From: Rhizobiaceae bacterium
Lineage (GTDB): Bacteria; Pseudomonadota; Alphaproteobacteria; Rhizobiales; Rhizobiaceae
Direction: 5' to 3'
Assembly (NCBI GenBank): GCA_028865845.1
Contig: JAGWJK010000221.1
Span: 1 to 6,965, forward strand
DNA: 6,965 nucleotides
This document shows positions 1 through 5,600 of the stretch, one piece after another. The translations under genes were made by a program, and so were the position numbers. Position 1 is the stretch's first letter. Each line of letters opens with the position of its first letter. The notes below the pieces were generated by a model. The model searched no databases and was not told where the DNA came from. It worked only from the letters and a program-made list of their open reading frames with translations.

Positions 1-1
1 A

Positions 2-88
2 CAAGTGGAAAAGATCAAACGCATTCTCTGGGAGTTCAATATCGACCTTGCCACGGTCGCAGATGCCCGCAAGCTTCTCGGACTTTGA
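2..88 (+). CDS. C-terminal fragment of probable beta-keto acid cleavage enzyme (BKACE/DUF849)
   Basis: Only the last 28 codons of this gene are in the window; the frame opens at base 2 and stops at TGA 86-88. The readable tail contains QVEKIKRIL, then LATVADARKLLGL at the very end. From memory, this pattern (a QVEK-type helix, then AT-x-x-x-AR-x-LLGL closing the protein) is typical of the C-terminus of BKACE enzymes, the family of 3-keto-5-aminohexanoate cleavage enzyme. These are TIM-barrel zinc enzymes that convert a beta-keto acid plus acetyl-CoA into acetoacetate and a CoA ester. No catalytic residue is visible, so the assignment rests on the tail alone. The next gene starts 78 bases later on the same strand, which suits co-transcription with a catabolic operon. 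A different TIM-barrel or CoA-related enzyme remains possible. Confidence 0.5.
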   Translation, partial: QVEKIKRILWEFNIDLATVADARKLLGL

Positions 89-90
89 AA

Positions 91-106
91 TCAAGGCGGA
101 CCTTGA
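91..106 (+). other. Short perfect hairpin in the gap after the upstream gene
   Basis: TCAAGG (91-96) and CCTTGA (101-106) are perfect reverse complements separated by a CGGA tetraloop, beginning two bases after the upstream stop codon. No run of T follows (the next bases are GCCACGGG), so it does not look like a rho-independent terminator. It may protect the 3' end of the upstream message or separate two differently expressed parts of one transcript. The stem is only 6 bp and could be chance. The rest of the gap (107-151) shows no promoter I can support. Confidence 0.35.
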
Positions 107-151
107 GCCACGGGCGAGGCGGATCCGGACGACGGGCGTCTCGCTGCTGAC

Positions 152-159
152 GGGGAGGA
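152..159 (+). promoter_or_regulatory. Strong Shine-Dalgarno for the MBL-fold hydrolase gene
   Basis: GGGGAGGA, with core GGAGG at 154-158, lies 8 bases before ATG 167 and 11 before the adjacent ATG 170. The spacing favours 167 as the start, giving a protein beginning Met-Met-His. It is one of the two best ribosome sites in the window; the other precedes the solute-binding protein gene. Strong sites at these two points fit the starts of the enzyme block and the transporter block. Confidence 0.7.
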
Positions 160-166
160 ATGGAAC

Positions 167-1060
167 ATGATGCACAGCAGGATGATCGGCGACGTGAAGG
201 TGACGAATGTCATTGAATATTTCGGGCCGACACATGATCCCGCCGTCGTGTTTCCGTCCCTCTCGCCCGAACGGCTGTCCCAGCAGGTCGAAGCGCTAGG
301 ACCGTCGCAATATGTGCCGCTCGTCAATCGCTTCGTGATCGCCATTCAGATCTGGATCGTGCAGGCGGGCAAGAATGTCGTCGTCATCGATACCGGCGTC
401 GGCAATCACAAGAAGCGGCCGGCAGCGCGCATGAATATGCTGAACACGCTGGTGCCGGAATGGATTGCGGCCGCCGGCGTGTCCTTCGATGCCGTGACCC
501 ATGTCGTCAACACGCATCTTCACTCCGATCACGTCGGCTGGAACACCCGACTGATAGACGGCGAATGGAAACCGACCTTCCCGAATGCGCGCTACTACAT
601 GCCGAAGACGGATTTCGATTTCTTCGACGCGCAGTATCAGGGCGGCAACAGGCAGGCGAGTGCCGGCTCCTTCGAAGACAGCGTCTTGCCGATCCTTGCC
701 GCAGGCATGCTGGACCTCGTCGGCGACGAGGGACGGATCGCCGACCTGCTCGACATTGCGCCGGTCCCTGGCCACACGCCGGGACAGATCTCGCTTAGCA
801 TGCGATCCAAGGGCGAAGAAGGTATCTTTTGCGCCGACATCTTCCACAGCCCGATCCAAATCCTGCTGCCCGATATCAACACGGCCTTCTGCATGATCCC
901 GGAGCTTGCGATCGAAACTCGCGCGCGGTTCCTGGAAACGGCCGCCGATCGGCAAGCGCTGATCATGCCCTGCCATTTCGGCGTTCCGCATTGCGGCTAT
1001 ATCCGCCGGGCAGGCGAAGGCCGCTTCGCATTCCAGCCTGAGGCGAGGTCCGTGCGATGA
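167..1060 (+). CDS. MBL-fold metallo-hydrolase (lactonase-like)
   Basis: A 297-residue metallo-beta-lactamase-fold hydrolase, probably cytoplasmic since no signal peptide is seen. The metal site is complete. The HxHxDH motif is at H117, H119, D121, H122 (THLHSDHVGW); H203 sits in PGHTPG, D224 in CADIFH, and H270 in MPCHF. These are the ligands expected for a dinuclear zinc (or similar) centre. The segment after the motif (WNTRLIDGEWKPTFPNARY, 125-143) and the overall length resemble the large group of quorum-quenching-lactonase-like and methyl-parathion-hydrolase-like proteins. Members hydrolyse lactones, esters or phosphotriesters, and most are uncharacterised. An early IDTG at 74-77 fits the N-terminal beta-sandwich. 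Start 167 is chosen for its Shine-Dalgarno. The stop overlaps the next start by ATGA. In this operon, opening a lactone or hydrolysing an ester or thioester intermediate is the simplest role; the substrate is unknown. Confidence 0.9.
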   Translation: MMHSRMIGDVKVTNVIEYFGPTHDPAVVFPSLSPERLSQQVEALGPSQYVPLVNRFVIAIQIWIVQAGKNVVVIDTGVGNHKKRPAARMNMLNTLVPEWIAAAGVSFDAVTHVVNTHLHSDHVGWNTRLIDGEWKPTFPNARYYMPKTDFDFFDAQYQGGNRQASAGSFEDSVLPILAAGMLDLVGDEGRIADLLDIAPVPGHTPGQISLSMRSKGEEGIFCADIFHSPIQILLPDINTAFCMIPELAIETRARFLETAADRQALIMPCHFGVPHCGYIRRAGEGRFAFQPEARSVR

Positions 1061-1878
1061 CCAAATCCGCCTGGATAGAAGCCAATGGCGTCTCGCTGCG
1101 CTATGCCCTTTCGGGCGAAGGCGAGCGCGTGCTTGTGCTGGTCCACGAAATGGGCGGCTCCGTCGAGAGCTTTGACGAGGTGGCGCAGCTGCTGGAGCCG
1201 CATTTCCGCGTGCTGCGCTACGACCAGCGCAATTGCGGCCTGTCGGAGCGGACGACCGCGCCATTGGAGATGGATCAGCTTGTGGCCGATCTTGCTGCGC
1301 TCCTCGATCGGCTCGATATCCAGGGCCGGGTCGCGCTCGCCGGTTCGGCCCTTGGCGCATCCGTTGCTCTGGCTTTTGCCGCCACGCATCCCGAGCGGGT
1401 TGCCGCCTTGGTTCTGATGTCGGCGGCTACAGGCCTGCCGCCGGAGCGCAAGGCGGCGGCGATCGAGCGGGCCGCCGAGGTTGAGCGCTACGGTGTTCGC
1501 CCGACGACCGATGCCAGGCTGATGACCTCCTTCCCGCCGGTCATGCGCACCGATGGCGAGCGTTTCGAGAATGTTCGCCTGCGCCGTCTGGCGACAGATC
1601 CCTTCGCGATCTCCGCCTATACCCGGCTGCTGGCCGCAATCGACCTCGACGCGGCCATGGCAGCCGTTGCCTGTCCGGCGCTCGTCCTCGCCGGCCGGCA
1701 CGATCTAGACCGGCCGCCGCAGACGGTCGATGCCGCAACGGCAAATATTCGCAACCGACGTTTTACTGTCCTCGACAGCGGGCATTTCATGTCTCTCCAG
1801 GCACCGGAACTGGTGAGCGGAGAGATCGACGCATTCCTGTCGGGGATCGATTTTTCTAGGAGCAAGCCTGCATCATGA
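1057..1878 (+). CDS. Alpha/beta-hydrolase-fold protein with Ala at the nucleophile position
   Basis: A 273-residue single-domain alpha/beta hydrolase of the size of 3-oxoadipate enol-lactonase and C-C bond hydrolases. The fold markers are clear: strand plus oxyanion region VLVHEMGGS (27-35), YDQRNCGLSE (55-64), nucleophile elbow LAGSALGAS (94-102), HPERVAALVLMSA (111-123), acid region LVLAGRHD with D216, and histidine region LDSGHF with H243. Two positions depart from the common pattern. The usual HG of the oxyanion loop reads HE (H30-E31). The G-x-S-x-G elbow reads G96-S97-A98-L99-G100, putting Ala98 where the catalytic serine normally sits, while Asp and His remain. I recall uncharacterised relatives with HExGG and a similar Cys/Ser-Ala elbow, so this may be a family trait rather than a lesion. 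It may use another mechanism, for example water activation by His-Asp. GCGAGG (1043-1048) is its ribosome site. It overlaps both neighbours by ATGA. The substrate is unknown. Confidence 0.88.
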   Translation: MTKSAWIEANGVSLRYALSGEGERVLVLVHEMGGSVESFDEVAQLLEPHFRVLRYDQRNCGLSERTTAPLEMDQLVADLAALLDRLDIQGRVALAGSALGASVALAFAATHPERVAALVLMSAATGLPPERKAAAIERAAEVERYGVRPTTDARLMTSFPPVMRTDGERFENVRLRRLATDPFAISAYTRLLAAIDLDAAMAAVACPALVLAGRHDLDRPPQTVDAATANIRNRRFTVLDSGHFMSLQAPELVSGEIDAFLSGIDFSRSKPAS

Positions 1879-3356
1879 GAACGTGGAAAGAGTTTCTGCG
1901 CGAAGCCAATTATATCGACGGACAATGGGTTGCCGCCCGGTCTGGCGAAACCGTTGCCATCACCAACCCGTCCACGGGCGAAAAGCTCGGCACGGTTCCC
2001 CATTCAGGAACGGCGGAGGCACGCCAGGCCATCGAGGCGGCTTCCAAGTGCTTCGAAAGCTGGGGCAAGACGACGGCGCAGGAGCGGTCGAAGCTGATCC
2101 GCGCGCTCGCGGACGCCGCCCTTGCCAATCGCGATGCGCTCGCCGAACTGCTCACCCGTGAGCAGGGCAAGCCGCTGGCCGAGGCACGCGGCGAGATCAC
2201 CATCGCGGCCGGTTATCTGCACTGGTTTGCCGAGGAAGCGACGCGCGTCTATGGCGATATCATCCCGTCTCCCTGGCCGGGAAGGCGTCTGCTGGTCACC
2301 AAGGAGCCGGTCGGCGTGGTCGGCGCGATCACGCCATGGAACTTCCCATCGTCCATGCTTGCTCGAAAATTCGGCCCCGCCCTCGCAGCAGGCTGCACGG
2401 TTGTTGCAAAGCCCGCGCCGCAGACGCCCTATTCGGCGTTGGCATGGGCGGTGCTGGCGGAAGAGGTCGGCTTTCCCGCTGGCGTCATCAACATCGTCAC
2501 CGGCGATGCGCAGCAGATCGGCGGCGAGCTGACCTCCAGCCCGCTCGTCAGCAAGATTACCTTCACAGGCTCGACCCCCGTCGGCAAGCTGCTGATGAAG
2601 CAGGCCGCCGATACGGTGAAGAAGGTATCGCTCGAGCTCGGCGGCAATGCGCCTTTCCTTGTTTTCGACGATGCGGATATCGACAGCGCCGTAGAGGGAG
2701 CGATCGCTGCCAAGTTCCGCAATGCGGGCCAGACCTGCGTCTGCACCAACCGCTTCTACGTCCAGGCTGGCGTCTATGATCATTTCGTCGAGAAATTCTC
2801 GGCCGCCGTGGCGGCGCTGAAGGTCGGCTCACCGCTCGAGGCCGGTGTGGTTCAGGGCCCGCTGGTCGATGATCGCGCAGTCCAGAAGGTGGAGGAGCTG
2901 GTCGCCGACGCTAAGGCGAATGGCGGCAATGTCACCGTTGGCGGCTATCGGCATGACCTCGGACTCAGCTATTTCCAGCCGACAGTGATCGTCGATGCAA
3001 ACCATTCGATGCGCATGTCGAAGGAAGAAATCTTCGGGCCGGTGGCCGCCATCTACAGTTTCGAGCGTGAAGACGAGGCGATCCGCATTGTCAACGACAC
3101 GCCCTTCGGTCTCGCCGCATATTTCTACAGCCAGGATCTTGGCCGGGTGATGCGGGTATCCGAGCGTCTCAAATACGGGATCGTTGCCATCAACGAGGGC
3201 ATCGTCACGACGGAATTCGCGCCCTTCGGCGGCGTGAAGGAGTCCGGCATTGGCTCCGAAGGTTCCAAGTACGGGATTCAGGACTATCTCAATCTGAAAT
3301 ATATCTGCCTTGGCGGTCTCTCCGACGCTCCGGCGAGTGTTGGAGCAGCGCGATGA
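1875..3356 (+). CDS. NAD(P)-dependent aldehyde dehydrogenase, succinate-semialdehyde dehydrogenase type
   Basis: A complete 493-residue aldehyde dehydrogenase of the GabD/SSADH branch, oxidising a (semi)aldehyde to an acid with NAD(P)+. Visible landmarks are PWNFP (154-158, with N156), K179 in AKPAPQTP, the FTGST cofactor turn (230-234), general base E254 in LELGG, catalytic C288 in GQTCVC, EEIFGP (384-389), and the C-terminal APFGGVKESGIGSEGSKYGIQDYL (449-472). The GQTCVC pair (C288, C290) and GSEGSKYGIQDYL are typical of SSADH. From recalled SSADH structures, carboxylate contacts would be R164, R282 and S457, all present, so an omega-carboxylated aldehyde is a reasonable substrate. At 182 there is Pro, where NADP-using GabD has Ser, hinting at NAD preference. 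The start overlaps the previous stop (ATGA 1875-1878); AGGAG at 1858-1862 is rather distant (12 bases), so translation is probably coupled. The surrounding enzymes are not those of GABA catabolism, so the aldehyde may be something other than succinic semialdehyde. Confidence 0.93.
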   Translation: MRTWKEFLREANYIDGQWVAARSGETVAITNPSTGEKLGTVPHSGTAEARQAIEAASKCFESWGKTTAQERSKLIRALADAALANRDALAELLTREQGKPLAEARGEITIAAGYLHWFAEEATRVYGDIIPSPWPGRRLLVTKEPVGVVGAITPWNFPSSMLARKFGPALAAGCTVVAKPAPQTPYSALAWAVLAEEVGFPAGVINIVTGDAQQIGGELTSSPLVSKITFTGSTPVGKLLMKQAADTVKKVSLELGGNAPFLVFDDADIDSAVEGAIAAKFRNAGQTCVCTNRFYVQAGVYDHFVEKFSAAVAALKVGSPLEAGVVQGPLVDDRAVQKVEELVADAKANGGNVTVGGYRHDLGLSYFQPTVIVDANHSMRMSKEEIFGPVAAIYSFEREDEAIRIVNDTPFGLAAYFYSQDLGRVMRVSERLKYGIVAINEGIVTTEFAPFGGVKESGIGSEGSKYGIQDYLNLKYICLGGLSDAPASVGAAR

Positions 3357-4405
3357 AGACTCATAGAATAGCGGTTATCCCGGGAGACGGGATCGGCACC
3401 GAGGTCATCGACGCCACGCTTCCCATCCTCCGGGAAGCGGCGGGCCGTTTCGGTTTTGCCCTCGAATTGCAGTCCTTCGATTGGTCCTGCGACTACTATC
3501 TGAGACACGGACGCATGATGCCGGAAGACGGTATCGAGCAGATCCGCGGATTCGATGCCATCCTCCTGGGCGCCGTCGGCTGGCCCGCGCGCGTGCCGGA
3601 TGACGTCTCGCTGCATGGCCTGCTGCTGCCGATCCGCAAATCGCTCGATCTCTATGTGAATGCCCGCCATCACAAGCTGCTGCCCGGCGTCCTCGGCCCG
3701 CTGCGTGCCGAAAAATTCGACATTCTCTGCATAAGAGAGAATACCGAGGGCGAATATAGCGGTGCCGGCGGACGCGTGCATCGCGGCACGGGGGATGAGG
3801 TCGCGGTCGAAACGTCGATATTCACCCGTCGGGGCGTCGAGCGCATCCTGCGCTACGGTTTTGAGCAGGCACGCAAGCGTGGCGGCAAGCTCGCCTCGGT
3901 GACGAAGTCGAACGCGCAGAAGCATTCCATGGTGTTCTGGGACGAGGTGACGGAGGAGCTGGCTGCGGAATATTCCGACGTCGCGGTCACACGCTATCAC
4001 ATCGATGCCATGGCCGCGCGCTTCATCATGCATCCCGAGAGCCTTGACGTCGTCGTCGCCTCCAATCTCTTCGGGGATATCCTGACCGATATCGGCGCGG
4101 CCATTCAGGGCGGCCTCGGCTATGCCGCATCGGCAAACCTCAACCCCATCAGCGACGTGCCCTCGATGTTCGAGCCGGTCCATGGTTCGGCACCCGATAT
4201 TGCCGGGCGCGGAATCGCGAACCCGATCGCCACGATCTGGTCGGCCGCACTGATGCTCCGGCATCTGGGCGAAGAGGGGGCCGCAGCCGCGGTGCTGCAG
4301 GCAATCGAGAAGGCGACGGCGGAGATCGGCAGCAGACTGGCCGACAATTCGGCAGGAACGGGGGAAATCCGTGAGCTGATCCTCAAGACGCTGCCGACGC
4401 CATGA
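3353..4405 (+). CDS. Tartrate/D-malate dehydrogenase-type protein (isocitrate/isopropylmalate dehydrogenase family)
   Basis: A 350-residue, cytoplasmic, metal-dependent beta-decarboxylating dehydrogenase. It starts with IAVIPGDGIGTEV (6-18). FDWSCDYYLRHGRMMPEDG (42-60) and GAVGWPARVPDDVSLHGLLLPIRK (73-96) are hallmarks of the tartrate dehydrogenase/decarboxylase (TtuC) and D-malate dehydrogenase branch, not of LeuB. Substrate arginines are R95, R105 and R128, followed by RENTEGEYS with Y135. K185 (TKSN) and D218 (HIDA) complete the catalytic set, and D242 and D246 (GDILTDIG) bind Mg/Mn. EPVHGSAPDIAG (274-285), with D282, predicts NAD rather than NADP. The expected substrate is a 2-hydroxy diacid such as D-malate or tartrate, oxidised to a keto acid with or without CO2 loss. 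The loop after R105 reads NARHHK where relatives usually have NLRP, which may alter specificity. It overlaps the dehydrogenase upstream by ATGA, with GGAG at 3342-3345. It is the last gene of the enzyme block. Confidence 0.9.
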   Translation: MKTHRIAVIPGDGIGTEVIDATLPILREAAGRFGFALELQSFDWSCDYYLRHGRMMPEDGIEQIRGFDAILLGAVGWPARVPDDVSLHGLLLPIRKSLDLYVNARHHKLLPGVLGPLRAEKFDILCIRENTEGEYSGAGGRVHRGTGDEVAVETSIFTRRGVERILRYGFEQARKRGGKLASVTKSNAQKHSMVFWDEVTEELAAEYSDVAVTRYHIDAMAARFIMHPESLDVVVASNLFGDILTDIGAAIQGGLGYAASANLNPISDVPSMFEPVHGSAPDIAGRGIANPIATIWSAALMLRHLGEEGAAAAVLQAIEKATAEIGSRLADNSAGTGEIRELILKTLPTP

Positions 4406-4451
4406 TCATGAAATCAATCGCGGCGATGTGGTCGCGAGAAGACTGTCTTTT

Positions 4452-4458
4452 GGGAGGA
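4452..4458 (+). promoter_or_regulatory. Strong Shine-Dalgarno for the solute-binding protein gene
   Basis: GGGAGGA, with core GGAGG at 4453-4457, lies five bases before ATG 4463. An overlapping ATG at 4459 reads only three codons before TAA, so 4463 is the real start. A strong site is expected for a binding protein made in excess over its membrane partners. In the 57-base gap before it (4406-4462) I see no convincing -35/-10 pair and no terminator; a weak 5-bp inverted repeat (TCGCG 4418-4422, CGCGA 4433-4437) is present. Confidence 0.65.
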
Positions 4459-4462
4459 ATGA

Positions 4463-5575
4463 ATGCGTAAGTCAGGAAAGTTTATTCTCGGCGCGGCGCT
4501 CGCGCTCGGCGTTGCTACCAGCAGCATGGCAGCGGATGCACCGCAGATCGGCGCGATCCTATCGCTGACCGGCGTTGCAGCCGCCGTCGGCAACCAGCAG
4601 CGCCACGGCATCGAGCTTGCCGTCGATGACGTCAACGCCTCGGGCGGCATCAATGGCCAGCCGCTGCAGGTCTTCTTCGAGGATCATCAGGCGAAGCCCG
4701 ATCAGGCCGTGCTGGCCTTCAATCGCCTGACGGAACTGCATTCGGTGCCCGCCATCATCAGCGGCTTCTCCGGCCCGACGCTCGCGATCGCGCCGATCGC
4801 CAGCAGAAAGAAGACCCTGCTCATCAATCCGTCGGCCCAGGCCGACCAGCTCGGCAAGGCCTCGCCCTATCTCGTCAACACGATCCCGACCGTCGAGAAC
4901 GAGACGAGTGTTCTTGCGAAATACGTCTTTGAGAAGCTCGGCAAGAAGACCGCTTCTATCCTTTATGAGAACTCCGCGCCCGGCATCTCCGGCCGTGACG
5001 ATTTCAAGGCTGCTTTCGAAAAGGAAGGCGGCAAGATCATCGACGAGGAGCCTGTACAGTTCGGCGAAACCAATTTCCGCCCGGCTCTCCTGAAGATCGC
5101 CGCCGGCAATCCGGATGTCGTCTTCGGCCAGATCACGCAGGGCACGCCCTTGCTCGCCGAGCAGACGAAACAGATGCAGGCGAAATTCACCATCGTCGGC
5201 ACGAGCAATTTCATCGAGCCGGCGCTCCAGGGCGACCAGAACGCCAATGGCTGGTATCACACGCAGCTCCTCAATTCCGTTCCGGCCGGCGTCGAAGACA
5301 AGTTCAAGGCGAAATACGGGGAGAGCATGAATTTCCACGCCAAGCAGTGCTTCAACGCAGTCGAAATTCTCGCTGCCTCGATGCGCAAGATTGCCAAGGA
5401 CGGCGGCACGCTGGACGGCACGTCGCTCAAGAAGGCGATCTTCGATATCGGCACTTTCGGAACGCAGGACATGCCGATCGTCTTCAAGTCGAACACGGCC
5501 CAGATGGGTATCGGCATAAACGAGTTTCAGAACGGCGTCTCGACCATGATCGAGAAGGAACCGTCAGCCAACTGA
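4463..5575 (+). CDS. HAAT-type ABC transporter periplasmic solute-binding protein
   Basis: A 370-residue periplasmic receptor of the Leu/Ile/Val-binding (Peripla_BP_6) superfamily. The N-terminus is a classic Sec signal: basic MRKSGK, a hydrophobic core FILGAALALGVA, then SSMA with likely cleavage after A23. No lipobox cysteine is present, so it should be soluble. The mature protein opens with IGAILSLTGVAAAVGNQQRHGIELAVDDVNASGGINGQ (29-66), the standard first lobe of this family. SGFSGPT (100-106) is where ligand-contacting serine and glycine residues lie in relatives, and the interlobe and second-lobe segments follow, including NPDVVFGQ (216-223). The permease genes lie directly downstream, so it delivers ligand to them. 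The ligand cannot be deduced; this family binds branched-chain amino acids but also aromatic acids, amides, urea and other small organic acids. The enzyme genes upstream favour an organic acid or derivative. A stem-loop spans its stop codon. Confidence 0.93.
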   Translation: MRKSGKFILGAALALGVATSSMAADAPQIGAILSLTGVAAAVGNQQRHGIELAVDDVNASGGINGQPLQVFFEDHQAKPDQAVLAFNRLTELHSVPAIISGFSGPTLAIAPIASRKKTLLINPSAQADQLGKASPYLVNTIPTVENETSVLAKYVFEKLGKKTASILYENSAPGISGRDDFKAAFEKEGGKIIDEEPVQFGETNFRPALLKIAAGNPDVVFGQITQGTPLLAEQTKQMQAKFTIVGTSNFIEPALQGDQNANGWYHTQLLNSVPAGVEDKFKAKYGESMNFHAKQCFNAVEILAASMRKIAKDGGTLDGTSLKKAIFDIGTFGTQDMPIVFKSNTAQMGIGINEFQNGVSTMIEKEPSAN

Positions 5576-5583
5576 GCTGACGG
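5561..5583 (+). other. Stem-loop straddling the stop codon between binding protein and permease
   Basis: CCGTCAGC (5561-5568) and GCTGACGG (5576-5583) are perfect reverse complements, giving an 8-bp stem with six G-C pairs. The 7-base loop CAACTGA contains the stop codon (5573-5575). The 3' arm takes the first two bases of a GGAGG sequence (5582-5586) upstream of the permease start. No T-run follows directly; four Ts come only at 5596-5599, so a rho-independent terminator is unlikely. Such hairpins after binding-protein genes commonly stabilise the upstream message and lower expression of the permeases. That role is inferred here from position. Confidence 0.55.
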
Positions 5584-5587
5584 AGGC

Positions 5588-5594
5588 AAAGGGA
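5588..5594 (+). promoter_or_regulatory. Probable ribosome-binding site of the LivH-type permease
   Basis: AAAGGGA ends six bases before ATG 5601 and is the better-spaced of two candidates. The other, GGAGG at 5582-5586, is 14 bases from the start and partly buried in the hairpin. A weak accessible site next to a masked stronger one would fit lower expression of the permease than of the binding protein. Confidence 0.4.
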
Positions 5595-5600
5595 ATTTTC

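Noticed and set aside
89..166. Possible promoter for the enzyme block
   Set aside because: No -35/-10 pair at acceptable spacing was found. The gap is short and transcription may simply continue from upstream.
296..1360. Long antisense open frame (354 codons) opposite the MBL and alpha/beta hydrolase genes
   Set aside because: It is rich in Arg, Ala and Gly, shows no recognisable domain, and lies opposite two genes with clear catalytic motifs. It is a mirror frame of GC-rich coding sequence.
167..3356. Gamma-butyrolactone (blcC/blcA-like) pathway, suggested by an MBL lactonase near an SSADH
   Set aside because: The intermediate alcohol dehydrogenase (BlcB type) is missing, and unrelated enzymes (Ser-less hydrolase, tartrate-type dehydrogenase) lie in the same operon, so the resemblance is only partial.
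3284..4264. Antisense open frame (326 codons) opposite the tartrate-type dehydrogenase
   Set aside because: It has no family features and is fully explained by the opposite gene's codon pattern.
3353..4405. Leucine-biosynthesis 3-isopropylmalate dehydrogenase (LeuB)
   Set aside because: FDWSCDYYLRHGRMMPEDG and RENTEGEYS belong to the tartrate/D-malate branch, and no leuC, leuD or leuA is nearby.
4401..4410. Perfect 10-base palindrome CATGATCATG over the dehydrogenase stop codon
   Set aside because: Several 10-base palindromes are expected by chance in about 7 kb. There is no second copy or known operator pattern nearby.
4439..4449. AAGAC-T-GTCTT dyad before the binding-protein gene
   Set aside because: A one-base loop cannot form a hairpin, and the short dyad matches no regulator site I can name. 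There is no supporting promoter.
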